Assembly (NCBI GenBank): GCA_022801715.1
Contig: JAAWSV010000003.1
Coordinates: 29,969-93,968, forward strand
Reading direction: 5' to 3'
Length of the DNA stretch: 64,000 nt
From: Oscillospiraceae bacterium
GTDB lineage: Bacteria; Bacillota; Clostridia; Oscillospirales; Oscillospiraceae
The notes under the pieces are model-generated. The model was given only the letters and a program-made list of their open reading frames with translations, was not told where the DNA came from and did no database searches. Below, piece after piece: positions 17,902-25,703 of this stretch. Position 1 is the first letter of the stretch. Each line of letters begins with the position of its first letter. The position numbers and the translations under genes were made by a program.

Positions 17902-19539
17902 TCAATTCATGGTCTGCGCCTCCACCAGCCTCCCATGACAGTACCGCTCCCGGAGGACCGGCTTCTCGATCTTGCCGGTGGGGTTGCGGGGTACATCGTC
18001 AAAGATGATCTTCCGGGGGCGCTTGTAGCGGGGGAGCTCCCGGCAGAAGGCGTTGATCTCCTCCTCCGTGCAGGTCTGGCCCTCCTTGACAGCGATGATG
18101 GCGGCGGCGATCTCGCCCAAGCGGGCGTCGGGCAGGCCGATTACCGCCACGTCCTTGATCTTGTCGTTCTTGCGCAGGAAGTCCTCGATCTGCACCGGGT
18201 AGAGGTTCTCACCGCCGCTGATGATCACGTCCTTCTTCCGGTCCACCAAGTAGATGAAGCCGTCCTCGTCCATCCGGGCCATGTCGCCGGTGTAGAGCCA
18301 GCCATTTTTCAGTACCTCCGCCGTGGCCTCTGGGTTCTTGTAGTAGCAGAGCATCACCCCGGGGCCTTGGACAATCAGCTCGCCCACATCCCCTTGGGGA
18401 ACCTCCTGACCGCTCTCGTCCACGATCCGTGTCCTCCACTGGTAGCCGGGGACACCGATGGCCCCCACCTTGTGGATGTTCTCCACGCCGAGGTGGACGC
18501 AGCCCGGCCCGATGGACTCCGAGAGGCCGTAGTTGGTGTCGTAGAGGTGGTGGGGGAAGACCTGCTTCCACCGCTTGATCAGGCTGGGGGGCACCGGCTG
18601 GGCGCCGATGTGCATCAGCCGCCACTGGTCCAGGTAGTAGTCTTTCAGCTCCACACGACCGCTGTCGATGGCGTCCAGCAGGTCCTGCGCCCAGGGCACC
18701 AGCAGCCACACGATGGTGCACTTCTCCTCTGTGACCGCCCGGAGAATCCACTCCGGCTTCACTCCCCGGAGGAGCACCGCCCGGCTGCCGGAGACCAAGG
18801 AGCCGAACCAGTGCATCTTGGCCCCGGTGTGGTAGAGGGGCGGGATGCAGAGGAACACGTCCCCCCGCTTCTGCCCGTGGTGGTGCTGCTCGGTCATGCA
18901 GGAGCAGAGGAGGGCCCGGTGGTTATGTAGAATCGCCTTGGGGAAGCCGGTGGTGCCGGAGGAGAAGTAGATGGCGGCGTGGTCCTCCTCGCTGAGGGCC
19001 ACCGGCGGCGCGCTGGAGGAGCAGAAGCCCATCAGCGTACAGCAGTCCTCGGCGTACTTGGGTGCGTTCCGCCCCACAAAAAAGCGCATCCTGAGACCGG
19101 TGAGCTCGGCCGCAATGGGATCTATCCGTGTGATAAACTCCGGCCCAAAGACCAGTACCTCCACATCCGCCAGCTCCAGGCAGTATTTGATCTCATCGCT
19201 GGCATAGCGGAAGTTCATGGGTACGGCGATGCACCCGGCCTTGAGAATGCCGAAGTACAGCGGCAGCCACTCCAAGCAGTTCATCAGCAGGATCCCCACC
19301 TTGGTGCCCCGTTCCACCCCCCGGCTGAGCAGGAGGTTGGCAAAGCGGTTGGCCCTGCGGTCAAAGTCCCGCCAGCTCAGCTCCCGCCGGTAGGGGGCGT
19401 CGGGCATGGCGTTCTCGATCAGACTGAAATCCCGCCAAGTGACGGCATTGTCCCGCTCCTCGGAGGGGTTGATCTCCACCAAGCTCACCTCGCTGCCGTA
19501 GAGCCGGGCATTGCGCTCCAAAAAGTCCGTAATTACCAT
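17902..19539 (-). CDS. AMP-forming acyl-CoA synthetase
   Basis: 545 residues of the ANL superfamily. Motifs in order: IYFSSGTTGFPKAI (P-loop), the YGLSESIGPG region, YTGDMARMDEDGFIYLVDR, KKDVIISGGENLYPVQIE (hinge) and the catalytic Lys in RNPTGKIEK. It makes a CoA thioester from a carboxylate. It is first in the T-box operon; with paaK it gives two different ligases, so one may act on aryl propionates, cinnamates or cyclic acids. The start at 19539 has AGGAG eight bases upstream; ATG at 19545 is too near that site. A fatty-acid substrate cannot be ruled out. Confidence 0.88.
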   Translation of the reverse strand: MVITDFLERNARLYGSEVSLVEINPSEERDNAVTWRDFSLIENAMPDAPYRRELSWRDFDRRANRFANLLLSRGVERGTKVGILLMNCLEWLPLYFGILKAGCIAVPMNFRYASDEIKYCLELADVEVLVFGPEFITRIDPIAAELTGLRMRFFVGRNAPKYAEDCCTLMGFCSSSAPPVALSEEDHAAIYFSSGTTGFPKAILHNHRALLCSCMTEQHHHGQKRGDVFLCIPPLYHTGAKMHWFGSLVSGSRAVLLRGVKPEWILRAVTEEKCTIVWLLVPWAQDLLDAIDSGRVELKDYYLDQWRLMHIGAQPVPPSLIKRWKQVFPHHLYDTNYGLSESIGPGCVHLGVENIHKVGAIGVPGYQWRTRIVDESGQEVPQGDVGELIVQGPGVMLCYYKNPEATAEVLKNGWLYTGDMARMDEDGFIYLVDRKKDVIISGGENLYPVQIEDFLRKNDKIKDVAVIGLPDARLGEIAAAIIAVKEGQTCTEEEINAFCRELPRYKRPRKIIFDDVPRNPTGKIEKPVLRERYCHGRLVEAQTMN

Positions 19540-19600
19540 ATCCATATCTCCTTTTTCATCTCAGGGGCCGTCCCGACTGGCCCCCATCTCCGCCTGTGAG

Positions 19601-19905
19601 GCAATAAAAAAACCGCCCTCCGCAAGAAACTTGCAGAGGACGAGAAACTCCCGTGGTACCACCTCAATTTACCGCCAGAGGGCGGCCTCACCGAACCCCA
19701 GCGTTGACGCATATACTGGAATCCCCGCGCGCTACCGGGCGCACCCGTCAGTGCCTACTGCCCGGATACACCGGGGTTCCGCACGCCGCTCAGGGGAGTA
19801 TTCAGCACCGGTCCCCCTGCCGGCTTCCACCTGCCGCCGGCTCTCTGAGAGGGAAAACTGGCCCTACTTGGCCCCGTCCTCGCGTTGGTCAAATGAACTA
19901 TGTAA
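19601..19905 (-). promoter_or_regulatory. T-box riboswitch, Tyr specifier, controlling the aromatic-acid operon
   Basis: Reading the minus strand: stem I with the GAGGAC...AAGTAG side and AGAGAGCCGG apical part, a specifier segment GAA-TAC-TCCCCTGAG (TAC at 19800-19798), the antiterminator T-box word AGGTGGTACCACGG (about 19664-19651), then a terminator stem (19642-19613) followed by seven T. The specifier register is supported by the second T-box here (36127), where the same spacing gives TGG before a trpB gene. Uncharged tRNA-Tyr should favour read-through, so the operon is on when Tyr is short. Confidence 0.9.
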
Positions 19906-19908
19906 GAA

Positions 19909-19937
19909 ACTTTACTACTTTTAGGCGCTAAAGTCAA
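19909..19937 (-). promoter_or_regulatory. Promoter of the Tyr T-box operon
   Basis: On the minus strand TTGACT (19932-19937), 17 bases, TAAAGT (19909-19914). It begins the T-box leader and lies about 370 bases before the first gene. Confidence 0.7.
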
Positions 19938-20014
19938 GAGGAATTTTTTCAAATTATGCACACTTCGCCCGATATCCAACCGGCAGCTTCCATATACTGG
20001 ATAGCCCGCGCCTG

Positions 20015-20371
20015 TCAGAGCCAGCTCAAATCCTCCTCCGGCCTAAAGGGTCGCTTCCAAAACACCGCATTCTCCTGGGCCCTGAGCACCAGCGCCCGCT
20101 TTTTCCGCAGCAATGCCTGGTCCAGTTCTCTGATCACCTGCGCCGCCCCAATCTGACAGTCGGAGCCGTCGTAGTCGTCACACAGCAGAAAGTCAAAGAG
20201 CAGGTCCGCCAGTGCCTCGTCCTCCCGATGCTTGGCAAAAAACGCCTCCAGAGGCCTTGCAAACCGGACATTACAGCTCTGAATCAGATACTCCTTCAGC
20301 CGCTCCTGGTCCCACACCCCCTCCCGCAGGGGGCAGTCCTGCCGCAGTGCCTCCCAAGTTTCATAGCGCAT
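20015..20371 (-). CDS. Hypothetical protein, last gene of the DUF4430-PhzF cluster
   Basis: 118 residues, soluble and charged, rich in Leu, Arg and acidic residues with no signal peptide. ATG at 20371 follows a GGAGGT site that overlaps the end of the PhzF gene, so it is cotranscribed. A central DDYDGSDCQIGAAQVIREL stretch is its most distinct part. No family recognised. Confidence 0.7.
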   Translation of the reverse strand: MRYETWEALRQDCPLREGVWDQERLKEYLIQSCNVRFARPLEAFFAKHREDEALADLLFDFLLCDDYDGSDCQIGAAQVIRELDQALLRKKRALVLRAQENAVFWKRPFRPEEDLSWL

Positions 20372-20382
20372 CACCCCACCTC

Positions 20383-21234
20383 CTACAGCTCCAGATCCCG
20401 CTCACAAACCAAATACCCGGTTCCGCCTGCGAACACGCCGTCAATCCCGCTGCTGCCGTCAAAGGACAGCTCCACCGTGATCCGCGACGGCGCCCCCAGC
20501 TCATGGCCCTGCTCAAAGACGTACCGATCCCTCCGCATCCCATGGGCCGCCAGATAGCAGGCCAGCGCACAGCTGGAGGTGCCGGTGGCCGCCTCCTCGT
20601 CGATCCCCACCAGAGGGGCAAAGTTCCGGCAGTAGGCGGAGATTCCCGCCTCCTCTGACAGGGCGAAGGCGTGGACGCCGGTGACATCCCGAGCCCGGCT
20701 CAGGGCCTTCATGGTCTTCAGATCCGGCGCCAGCGCCGCCAGCGCCCTCCGGGAGGCTATGGGGAGCAGAATGTCCCGCAGTCCGGTGGACACCACCTGC
20801 ACGGGGAGATCGGTGTGAACCGCCCCAGCCTCCACGCACCCAGCCAGCTCCTGTACCGCCAGCACCTCGCCGTACACCGGCCGGTTCTGCTCCATCCGCA
20901 CCGTCCCCTCCCCGGATACCGCCATCCGCAGAAGGCCCGCCTTGGTCTCCATCATAAACTCCCCCGCGGACAGACGGCCCAGCCGATGCAGCAGGGTAAA
21001 GGAGGCAATGGTGGCGTGGCCGCAGAGGGGCACCTCCTCTGTGGGCGTGAAGTATTCGATTTTCCAGTCCGCCCGGTCCGAGGCGGTGACAAAGGCGGTC
21101 TCCGAGTACCCCAGCGCCGCCGCCGCGGCCATCTTCTGCGCCGGTGTAAGCTCCGGCCGGTTCAGCACCACCCCGGCCCGATTTCCCCCGCCTCCATCCT
21201 TGCTGAAGGCGCTGACCACGTAGACATGGATCAT
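20383..21234 (-). CDS. PhzF-family isomerase-like protein
   Basis: 283 residues, two-domain diaminopimelate-epimerase-like fold. The catalytic Glu lies in GYSETAFV and the family words PLCGHATIAS (N half) and EEAATGTSSCALACYL (C half) are present. PhzF itself isomerises a phenazine precursor, but most clostridial members have no known substrate. Its start overlaps the stop of the MBL gene by four bases. Confidence 0.88.
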   Translation of the reverse strand: MIHVYVVSAFSKDGGGGNRAGVVLNRPELTPAQKMAAAAALGYSETAFVTASDRADWKIEYFTPTEEVPLCGHATIASFTLLHRLGRLSAGEFMMETKAGLLRMAVSGEGTVRMEQNRPVYGEVLAVQELAGCVEAGAVHTDLPVQVVSTGLRDILLPIASRRALAALAPDLKTMKALSRARDVTGVHAFALSEEAGISAYCRNFAPLVGIDEEAATGTSSCALACYLAAHGMRRDRYVFEQGHELGAPSRITVELSFDGSSGIDGVFAGGTGYLVCERDLEL

Positions 21235-21926
21235 ACGTACCCCTCCTGTTCATAGATACCGCCGTGACAGCAGAGATACCGCCGGCACTGGTACTGCTCC
21301 AGCCGCCTCAAAGACTGCTCCGCCGCCTCCAAATTGAGGCAGAAGCCGGGATTGGCCACCGCCAGCCGTCCATTCTCCACCACAGCGGCATCCCCGGTGA
21401 TCAAATACGCATTGTCCAGCGCCCGAAGGGAGATGTGTCCCGGCGTGTGTCCGGGGGTGGCGATGATCTCGCAGCCCCCGCCCCAGTCAAACCGGTCCCC
21501 GTCATGGACCAGCACATCCACCGGAACACACCGCAGCGCCTGCAGCCGCCGGCAAAACTGCTCTCCCCAAGCCCGCTGCTCCTCCGGCAGCCGCTCCTGC
21601 AGGTCCTCTGCCTGCTGGAGACGCAGGTTCTTCCTCACACCCTCTATATAAGGCGCCTCCTCCGCGGAGGCATAGATCCGCAGCCGGGGGCAGACGGCCT
21701 TCAGTTCCGCTGCCGCCCCCATGTGGTCGTCGTCCTGATGGGTCAAAACCAGCCCCGCCAGCTCCTCCAGCGCCACACCGCAGCCCCTCAGCGCCTCCTC
21801 CAGCTGCCGCAAAGACCCGGGATAGCCGCAATCCACCAGCACAGCCCCGTCTTTTCCCGCCAGCACTGCCAGCGAGAGCACCTGCTCCGGGTACACCAAC
21901 CGCAATACCTGATATCGTTCCATCAT
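21231..21926 (-). CDS. MBL-fold metallo-hydrolase
   Basis: 231 residues. The metal motif reads LTHQDDDHMG, that is H-x-D-x-D-H rather than the usual H-x-H-x-D-H; this variant is well known in lactonase-like MBL proteins. Further metal ligands are in TPGHTPGHISL, TGDAAV and the late CCHGG. It is probably a hydrolase of small esters, lactones or thioesters. Two adjacent ATG codons (21926, 21923) may serve as start; a longer frame to 21983 would run into the upstream gene. Confidence 0.88.
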   Translation of the reverse strand: MMERYQVLRLVYPEQVLSLAVLAGKDGAVLVDCGYPGSLRQLEEALRGCGVALEELAGLVLTHQDDDHMGAAAELKAVCPRLRIYASAEEAPYIEGVRKNLRLQQAEDLQERLPEEQRAWGEQFCRRLQALRCVPVDVLVHDGDRFDWGGGCEIIATPGHTPGHISLRALDNAYLITGDAAVVENGRLAVANPGFCLNLEAAEQSLRRLEQYQCRRYLCCHGGIYEQEGYV

Positions 21927-21940
21927 AAAATTCCTGACTC

Positions 21941-22459
21941 CTAATTCCTCGTTGGCAAAAGCCGTCCCAAAACCTCCCGGCACGGCCGGAACAGCGCCAG
22001 CGTCATCACAAAATTACCCACACAGTGGACCACATCAAAGGGGATGCCCTGCACCCACCAGCTCAGCGCGAAGGCCCACTCGCCGCCGAGAAAGTAGGGC
22101 GGGGTGCACAGCAGCCCGAAGCACAGCCCGAAGCCCCCCGCCGCCACGGCCCACCCCACAGGGGAGTCCATCCGCCGGAGGAGAATCCCCATCAGCGCCG
22201 GAATGGCCCACACATAGAGGTAGCAGGCAGACCAGAGCCCGAAGCCCCAAGTGGCATACTCCATAGCCACATAGACATATACAGGAAACAGCGCCCGCCA
22301 GCCCAGCACCGCCGCGTAGACGAGAATCAGGGGAGTCACCGGCTCAATATTGGGGATCCAGGCCAGCGCCATCTTGGCCGCAAACAGCACCCCGCCTAAG
22401 AGCCCCATCACCGCCAGATCCCGGGCACTCAGCGCCGGACGGCTACGAGGCGTGGTCAT
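21941..22459 (-). CDS. ECF-type transporter S component-like membrane protein
   Basis: 172 residues with about five or six helices. The N-terminal RDLAVMGLLGGVLFAAKMAL resembles the helix-1 AxxxA-bearing segment of S components, and the rest (EYATWGFGLWSACYLYVWAIPALMG) is typical of small vitamin-binding S proteins. Its start lies inside the end of the DUF4430 gene. ECF ATPases and the T component are not in the window, so it would use a shared module elsewhere. Its partner suggests a corrinoid or a related ligand. Substrate unproven. Confidence 0.68.
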   Translation of the reverse strand: MTTPRSRPALSARDLAVMGLLGGVLFAAKMALAWIPNIEPVTPLILVYAAVLGWRALFPVYVYVAMEYATWGFGLWSACYLYVWAIPALMGILLRRMDSPVGWAVAAGGFGLCFGLLCTPPYFLGGEWAFALSWWVQGIPFDVVHCVGNFVMTLALFRPCREVLGRLLPTRN

Positions 22460-22895
22460 AGGCGTCTGTCTGGGTGAGGGCCATGTCATAGCCGGTTTTG
22501 AAGGTCAGCTCAAAGTGGTCGCCGTCTGCGATGGGGGTGCTGTCGGGGGCGGTGTTCAGCATCACGCCGTCTTGGGTGACATACCACCACTGCTGCTTTC
22601 CCTCGTCCGCCGTCTCCCCGTCGGCGGTGAGGATATAGAACCCAAAGGGGCCGTCCTCGCCCTCAGCGATGCCCTCAGCGGCCAGCACCGGCCCTAAATA
22701 GGCCTTGTTGGTGCGGATCGGGAAGGACTGGCTGCTGCCGTCGCCGTGGACCACCTCCACGGTAATTGCTTTGGCCCCGGCGATCCCCTGAGGAACCAGA
22801 AAATGGTAAATTAGCATCATGACTGCGGATGCTCCCAACAAAACCAGAAGGGCCAAAAGGGACTTGATCTGTGCTTTTTTGCGCTGCTCGCTCAT
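22443..22895 (-). CDS. DUF4430 protein, membrane-anchored
   Basis: 150 residues. One N-terminal helix (SLLALLVLLGASAVMMLIYHFLV) anchors an outside domain of the DUF4430 type, related to the beta domain of cobalamin carriers such as transcobalamin: SQSFPIRTNKAYLGPVLAAEG, then FYILTADGETADEGKQQWW and DGDHFELTFKTGYD. The start at 22895 has GGAGGT at good spacing. It heads the minus-strand cluster and overlaps the S component, which suggests a ligand-capture partner for uptake. No cobalamin riboswitch is seen upstream. Confidence 0.82.
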   Translation of the reverse strand: MSEQRKKAQIKSLLALLVLLGASAVMMLIYHFLVPQGIAGAKAITVEVVHGDGSSQSFPIRTNKAYLGPVLAAEGIAEGEDGPFGFYILTADGETADEGKQQWWYVTQDGVMLNTAPDSTPIADGDHFELTFKTGYDMALTQTDAYDHAS

Positions 22896-22980
22896 AGATA
22901 CCTCCATCTTTTGCTCTGTCACAGGATCTGAAATGGGGGGACAGGGGATGTCCCCTCCAGGGCAGAACTGCCTTGTACCC

Positions 22981-22989
22981 ATTATACCA
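22981..22989 (-). promoter_or_regulatory. Extended -10 promoter for the DUF4430 cluster
   Basis: On the minus strand TGGTATAAT, an extended -10 element with perfect TATAAT, about 85 bases before the gene. No good -35 at 17 bases. The leader would be too short to hold a riboswitch. Confidence 0.55.
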
Positions 22990-23076
22990 GCGGTGTCAAT
23001 TCCCAGTGGAGGGGGCGGCGGCAGAAGGGAGTGGGAAAGGGGTCGTTAAAATTTGTGGTTTTTTTGAAAAAAAGAA

Positions 23077-23105
23077 ATGACAAATCCGGAGGGAGGATGT
23101 ATAAT
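23077..23105 (+). promoter_or_regulatory. Promoter of the c-di-GMP phosphorelay operon
   Basis: ATGACA (23077-23082), 17 bases, TATAAT (23100-23105). It is about 140 bases before the first gene. The 22896-23246 stretch has no gene of its own. Confidence 0.68.
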
Positions 23106-23246
23106 AGACACACCCATGTCATGCCATATTTTCCGGCAGGGCCGTTTTTTCGCGGCCCTGTCTGTGAGAACGTCCGGTTCCGGCTGTACCAGCGGCGCCT
23201 CTGCCGCCGCCGGGGGACGACTCCATATTGCCAGAAGGGGGATCCT

Positions 23247-25343
23247 ATGACGCCAAAACAGAAGATATTGATAGCAGACGATTCCGAGATGAACCGGGCA
23301 ATCCTGTCGGAGATGCTGGGGGAGGAGTATGAGATCATCGAGGTGGAGGACGGAGCCGCCGCCGTGGCCGCGCTGCAAAAGTACGGCGCGGAGCTCTCGC
23401 TCCTTCTGCTTGACATCGTAATGCCCAAGATGGACGGGTTTCAGGTGCTGGAGATCATGCGGGAGCGCCGTTGGATTGACGACGTGCCCGTGGTGATGAT
23501 CTCCTCGGAGAGTGCCTCCTCCCACGTGGAGCGGGCCTACGACCTGGGGGCGACCGACTTTATCAGCCGCCCCTTCGATGCGCGGGTGGTTCACCGCCGC
23601 GTGGTAAACACCATCCTCCTCTACAGCAAGCAGAAGAAGCTCATCGACCTTGTCATGGAGCAGATCTATGAGAAGGAGAAGCAGAGCAGCCTGATGGTGG
23701 ACATTCTCAGCCACATTGTAGAGTTCCGCAACGGCGAGAGCGGCCTCCACGTGCTCCATATCCGCACCCTGACGGAGCTGCTGCTCAAGCACTTGGTGCA
23801 GATGACCGACCGCTATCCGCTGACCCCGGCGGACATCACCCTGATCTCCACCGCCTCCGCCCTCCACGATATCGGCAAGATCTCCATCCCCGGCGAGATC
23901 CTCAACAAGCCCGGACGCCTCACTGACGAGGAGTTCGCCATTATGAAGACCCACTCGGCGGTGGGGGCCACCATCCTGGAGGAGCTGCCCTTCCACCAGA
24001 ACGAGCCTCTGGTGCAGACTGCCTACGAGATCTGCCGCTGGCACCACGAGCGGTATGACGGCCGGGGCTATCCCGACGGATTGAAGGGGGACGAGATTCC
24101 CCTCTCCGCCCAGATCGTGGCCATGGCCGACGTGTACGACGCGTTGACCAGCGAGCGGGTGTATAAGAAGGCCATCCCCCACGAGGAGGCCATCCAGATG
24201 ATTATCGGCGGGCAGTGCGGAACCTTCAACCCCTTGTTGCTCCAGTGCCTGCAGGAGGTGTCCGACCAGGTCCGCAAGCCCGAAGACGGCCACAACGGCC
24301 TGAGTCAGTACGAGGTGCGTAAGGCCACGGAGGAGCTGCTCCGCCGGGAGGAGCTCACCGCCTCGGACCGGACGCTCCAGCTTTTGGAGCACGAGCGGAT
24401 GAAGTACAGCTTCTTTGCCGCCATGTCCGGGGAGATCCAGTTCGAGTTCACCTTCTCCCCGCCCATGATTACCCTGTCCTCTTGGGGCGCCGGACACCTT
24501 GGGATGCCGGAGACCATTATGAACCCCCTCCAGGATCAGGCGCTGCTGTCGATTCTGGGGGAGGAGACGATCCGGGGCTTGGTGGCGAATATTCAGGCGA
24601 CCACCCCGGACCAGCCCATCATCCAGTACGACTGTGAGGCGCACCTCTCCGGGGAGCTGCGCTGGGTGCGCTTTATCTGCCGGGCCACTTGGTCTCCCGA
24701 TGAACCCCCCCAGTGCACCGGGGCCATCGGCAAGGCCGTGGATATCCACGAGGAGCGCAAAAAGCTCAACCACTTGGAGCGGGAGGCCGCCCACGATGCC
24801 CTCACCGGCCTTCTCAACCATAAGTACGCCAAGATGCAGATCAAGGATATGCTGAAGGCCCGTACCGACTGCCACTTTGCCTTGGCTGTCCTGGATCTGG
24901 ATCGTTTCAAGTCCGTCAATGACACTTACGGCCACATGTTTGGCGACGAGGTGCTGGTCTATTCCTCCGGCCGGCTCAAGCACAGTGTCCGCGGCAACGA
25001 CATCGTGGCCCGCATCGGCGGAGACGAGTTTTTGATCTTCATCGAGTACCAGCAGAATTTAGAGGTCATCGTGGACCGTATTTTCTCCGCGCTGATCTGT
25101 ACGTATAAGAATTTCCCCATCTCCGTCAGCATGGGCGTGGCCCGGACGGAGGCGGTTGGCCGGGACTACAACGCCCTGTTCAAGGCGGCGGACCAGGCGC
25201 TCTATACCGCCAAGCGCACCGGTTCCGGGAAGTATTGCTTCTATATTGACACCATGCAGCCGGGGGAGACGATGGTCTCCCAGATTGAGAGCACAAAGAA
25301 CCCGGCGGGAGATACAGAGGAGAAAAAGGAGGAGACAACATGA
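23247..25343 (+). CDS. Response regulator with HD-GYP, PAS-like and GGDEF domains
   Basis: 698 residues. Receiver domain (about 1-120, phospho-acceptor D56 in LLLLDIVMPKMDGF), HD-GYP phosphodiesterase domain (about 150-345; HDIGK, then HHERYDGRGYP, metal ligands intact), a PAS-like part (about 375-500), and a GGDEF cyclase domain (about 510-680; RIGGDEF intact, preceded by DLDRFKSVNDTYGH). It both could make and break c-di-GMP, switched by phosphorylation. The start at 23247 has an AGAAGGGGGAT site; an open frame further upstream is non-coding in look. The next gene overlaps by four bases. Confidence 0.93.
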   Translation: MTPKQKILIADDSEMNRAILSEMLGEEYEIIEVEDGAAAVAALQKYGAELSLLLLDIVMPKMDGFQVLEIMRERRWIDDVPVVMISSESASSHVERAYDLGATDFISRPFDARVVHRRVVNTILLYSKQKKLIDLVMEQIYEKEKQSSLMVDILSHIVEFRNGESGLHVLHIRTLTELLLKHLVQMTDRYPLTPADITLISTASALHDIGKISIPGEILNKPGRLTDEEFAIMKTHSAVGATILEELPFHQNEPLVQTAYEICRWHHERYDGRGYPDGLKGDEIPLSAQIVAMADVYDALTSERVYKKAIPHEEAIQMIIGGQCGTFNPLLLQCLQEVSDQVRKPEDGHNGLSQYEVRKATEELLRREELTASDRTLQLLEHERMKYSFFAAMSGEIQFEFTFSPPMITLSSWGAGHLGMPETIMNPLQDQALLSILGEETIRGLVANIQATTPDQPIIQYDCEAHLSGELRWVRFICRATWSPDEPPQCTGAIGKAVDIHEERKKLNHLEREAAHDALTGLLNHKYAKMQIKDMLKARTDCHFALAVLDLDRFKSVNDTYGHMFGDEVLVYSSGRLKHSVRGNDIVARIGGDEFLIFIEYQQNLEVIVDRIFSALICTYKNFPISVSMGVARTEAVGRDYNALFKAADQALYTAKRTGSGKYCFYIDTMQPGETMVSQIESTKNPAGDTEEKKEETT

Positions 25344-25702
25344 GCCTGACAGAGTGTTATATTGCCTTGGGCGGCAGCTATGAGGAGGTGCTCTCCCGAT
25401 TGAGCAGCGAGCGGCTGGTGAATAAGTTTGTGCTGAAATTTCTCACCGACCCCAGCTACGACCTCTTGGTCCGCTCCATGGAGAGCAAGGACTGGCCGGA
25501 GGCATTCCGGGCCGCCCACACCATCAAGGGCGTGTGCCAGAACCTGAGCTTTACCACCCTCTACCAGTCCAGCAACCAGCTGGCGGAGGCTCTGCGCAAT
25601 GGCTACACGCCGGAGGCCCCGGCGCTTTTCGACCAAGTTTGTGCGGACTATGAGCGGACCGCCGGAGCGATCCGGGCCTACCAAGCGGAGAGTGAGGTGT
25701 AA
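25340..25702 (+). CDS. Stand-alone HPt phosphotransfer protein
   Basis: 120 residues, a four-helix HPt domain with the phospho-His H60 in AAHTIKGVCQNL. It passes phosphate between receiver domains. It overlaps the previous gene (ATGA junction) and is followed directly by the hybrid kinase, so the three genes form one relay: kinase, its receivers, HPt, then the HD-GYP/GGDEF regulator. Confidence 0.92.
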   Translation: MSLTECYIALGGSYEEVLSRLSSERLVNKFVLKFLTDPSYDLLVRSMESKDWPEAFRAAHTIKGVCQNLSFTTLYQSSNQLAEALRNGYTPEAPALFDQVCADYERTAGAIRAYQAESEV

Positions 25703-25703
25703 G

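Noticed and set aside
19798..19800. Reading the first T-box specifier one base later, as ACT (Thr)
   Set aside because: The same spacing from GAA in the second T-box gives TGG before trpB, so the TAC register is the consistent one; it also fits the aromatic genes.
19653..19979. Open frames of up to 137 codons within the Tyr T-box leader
   Set aside because: The region is explained by T-box stem I, specifier, antiterminator and terminator; the frames have no ribosome site.
22896..23020. A cobalamin riboswitch before the DUF4430-S component cluster
   Set aside because: The extended -10 leaves only about 80 bases of leader and no B12-box-like sequence is present.
23046..24983. A 645-codon minus-strand frame opposite the HD-GYP/GGDEF gene
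   Set aside because: Antisense shadow with no ribosome site or motif; the plus-strand product is unmistakable.
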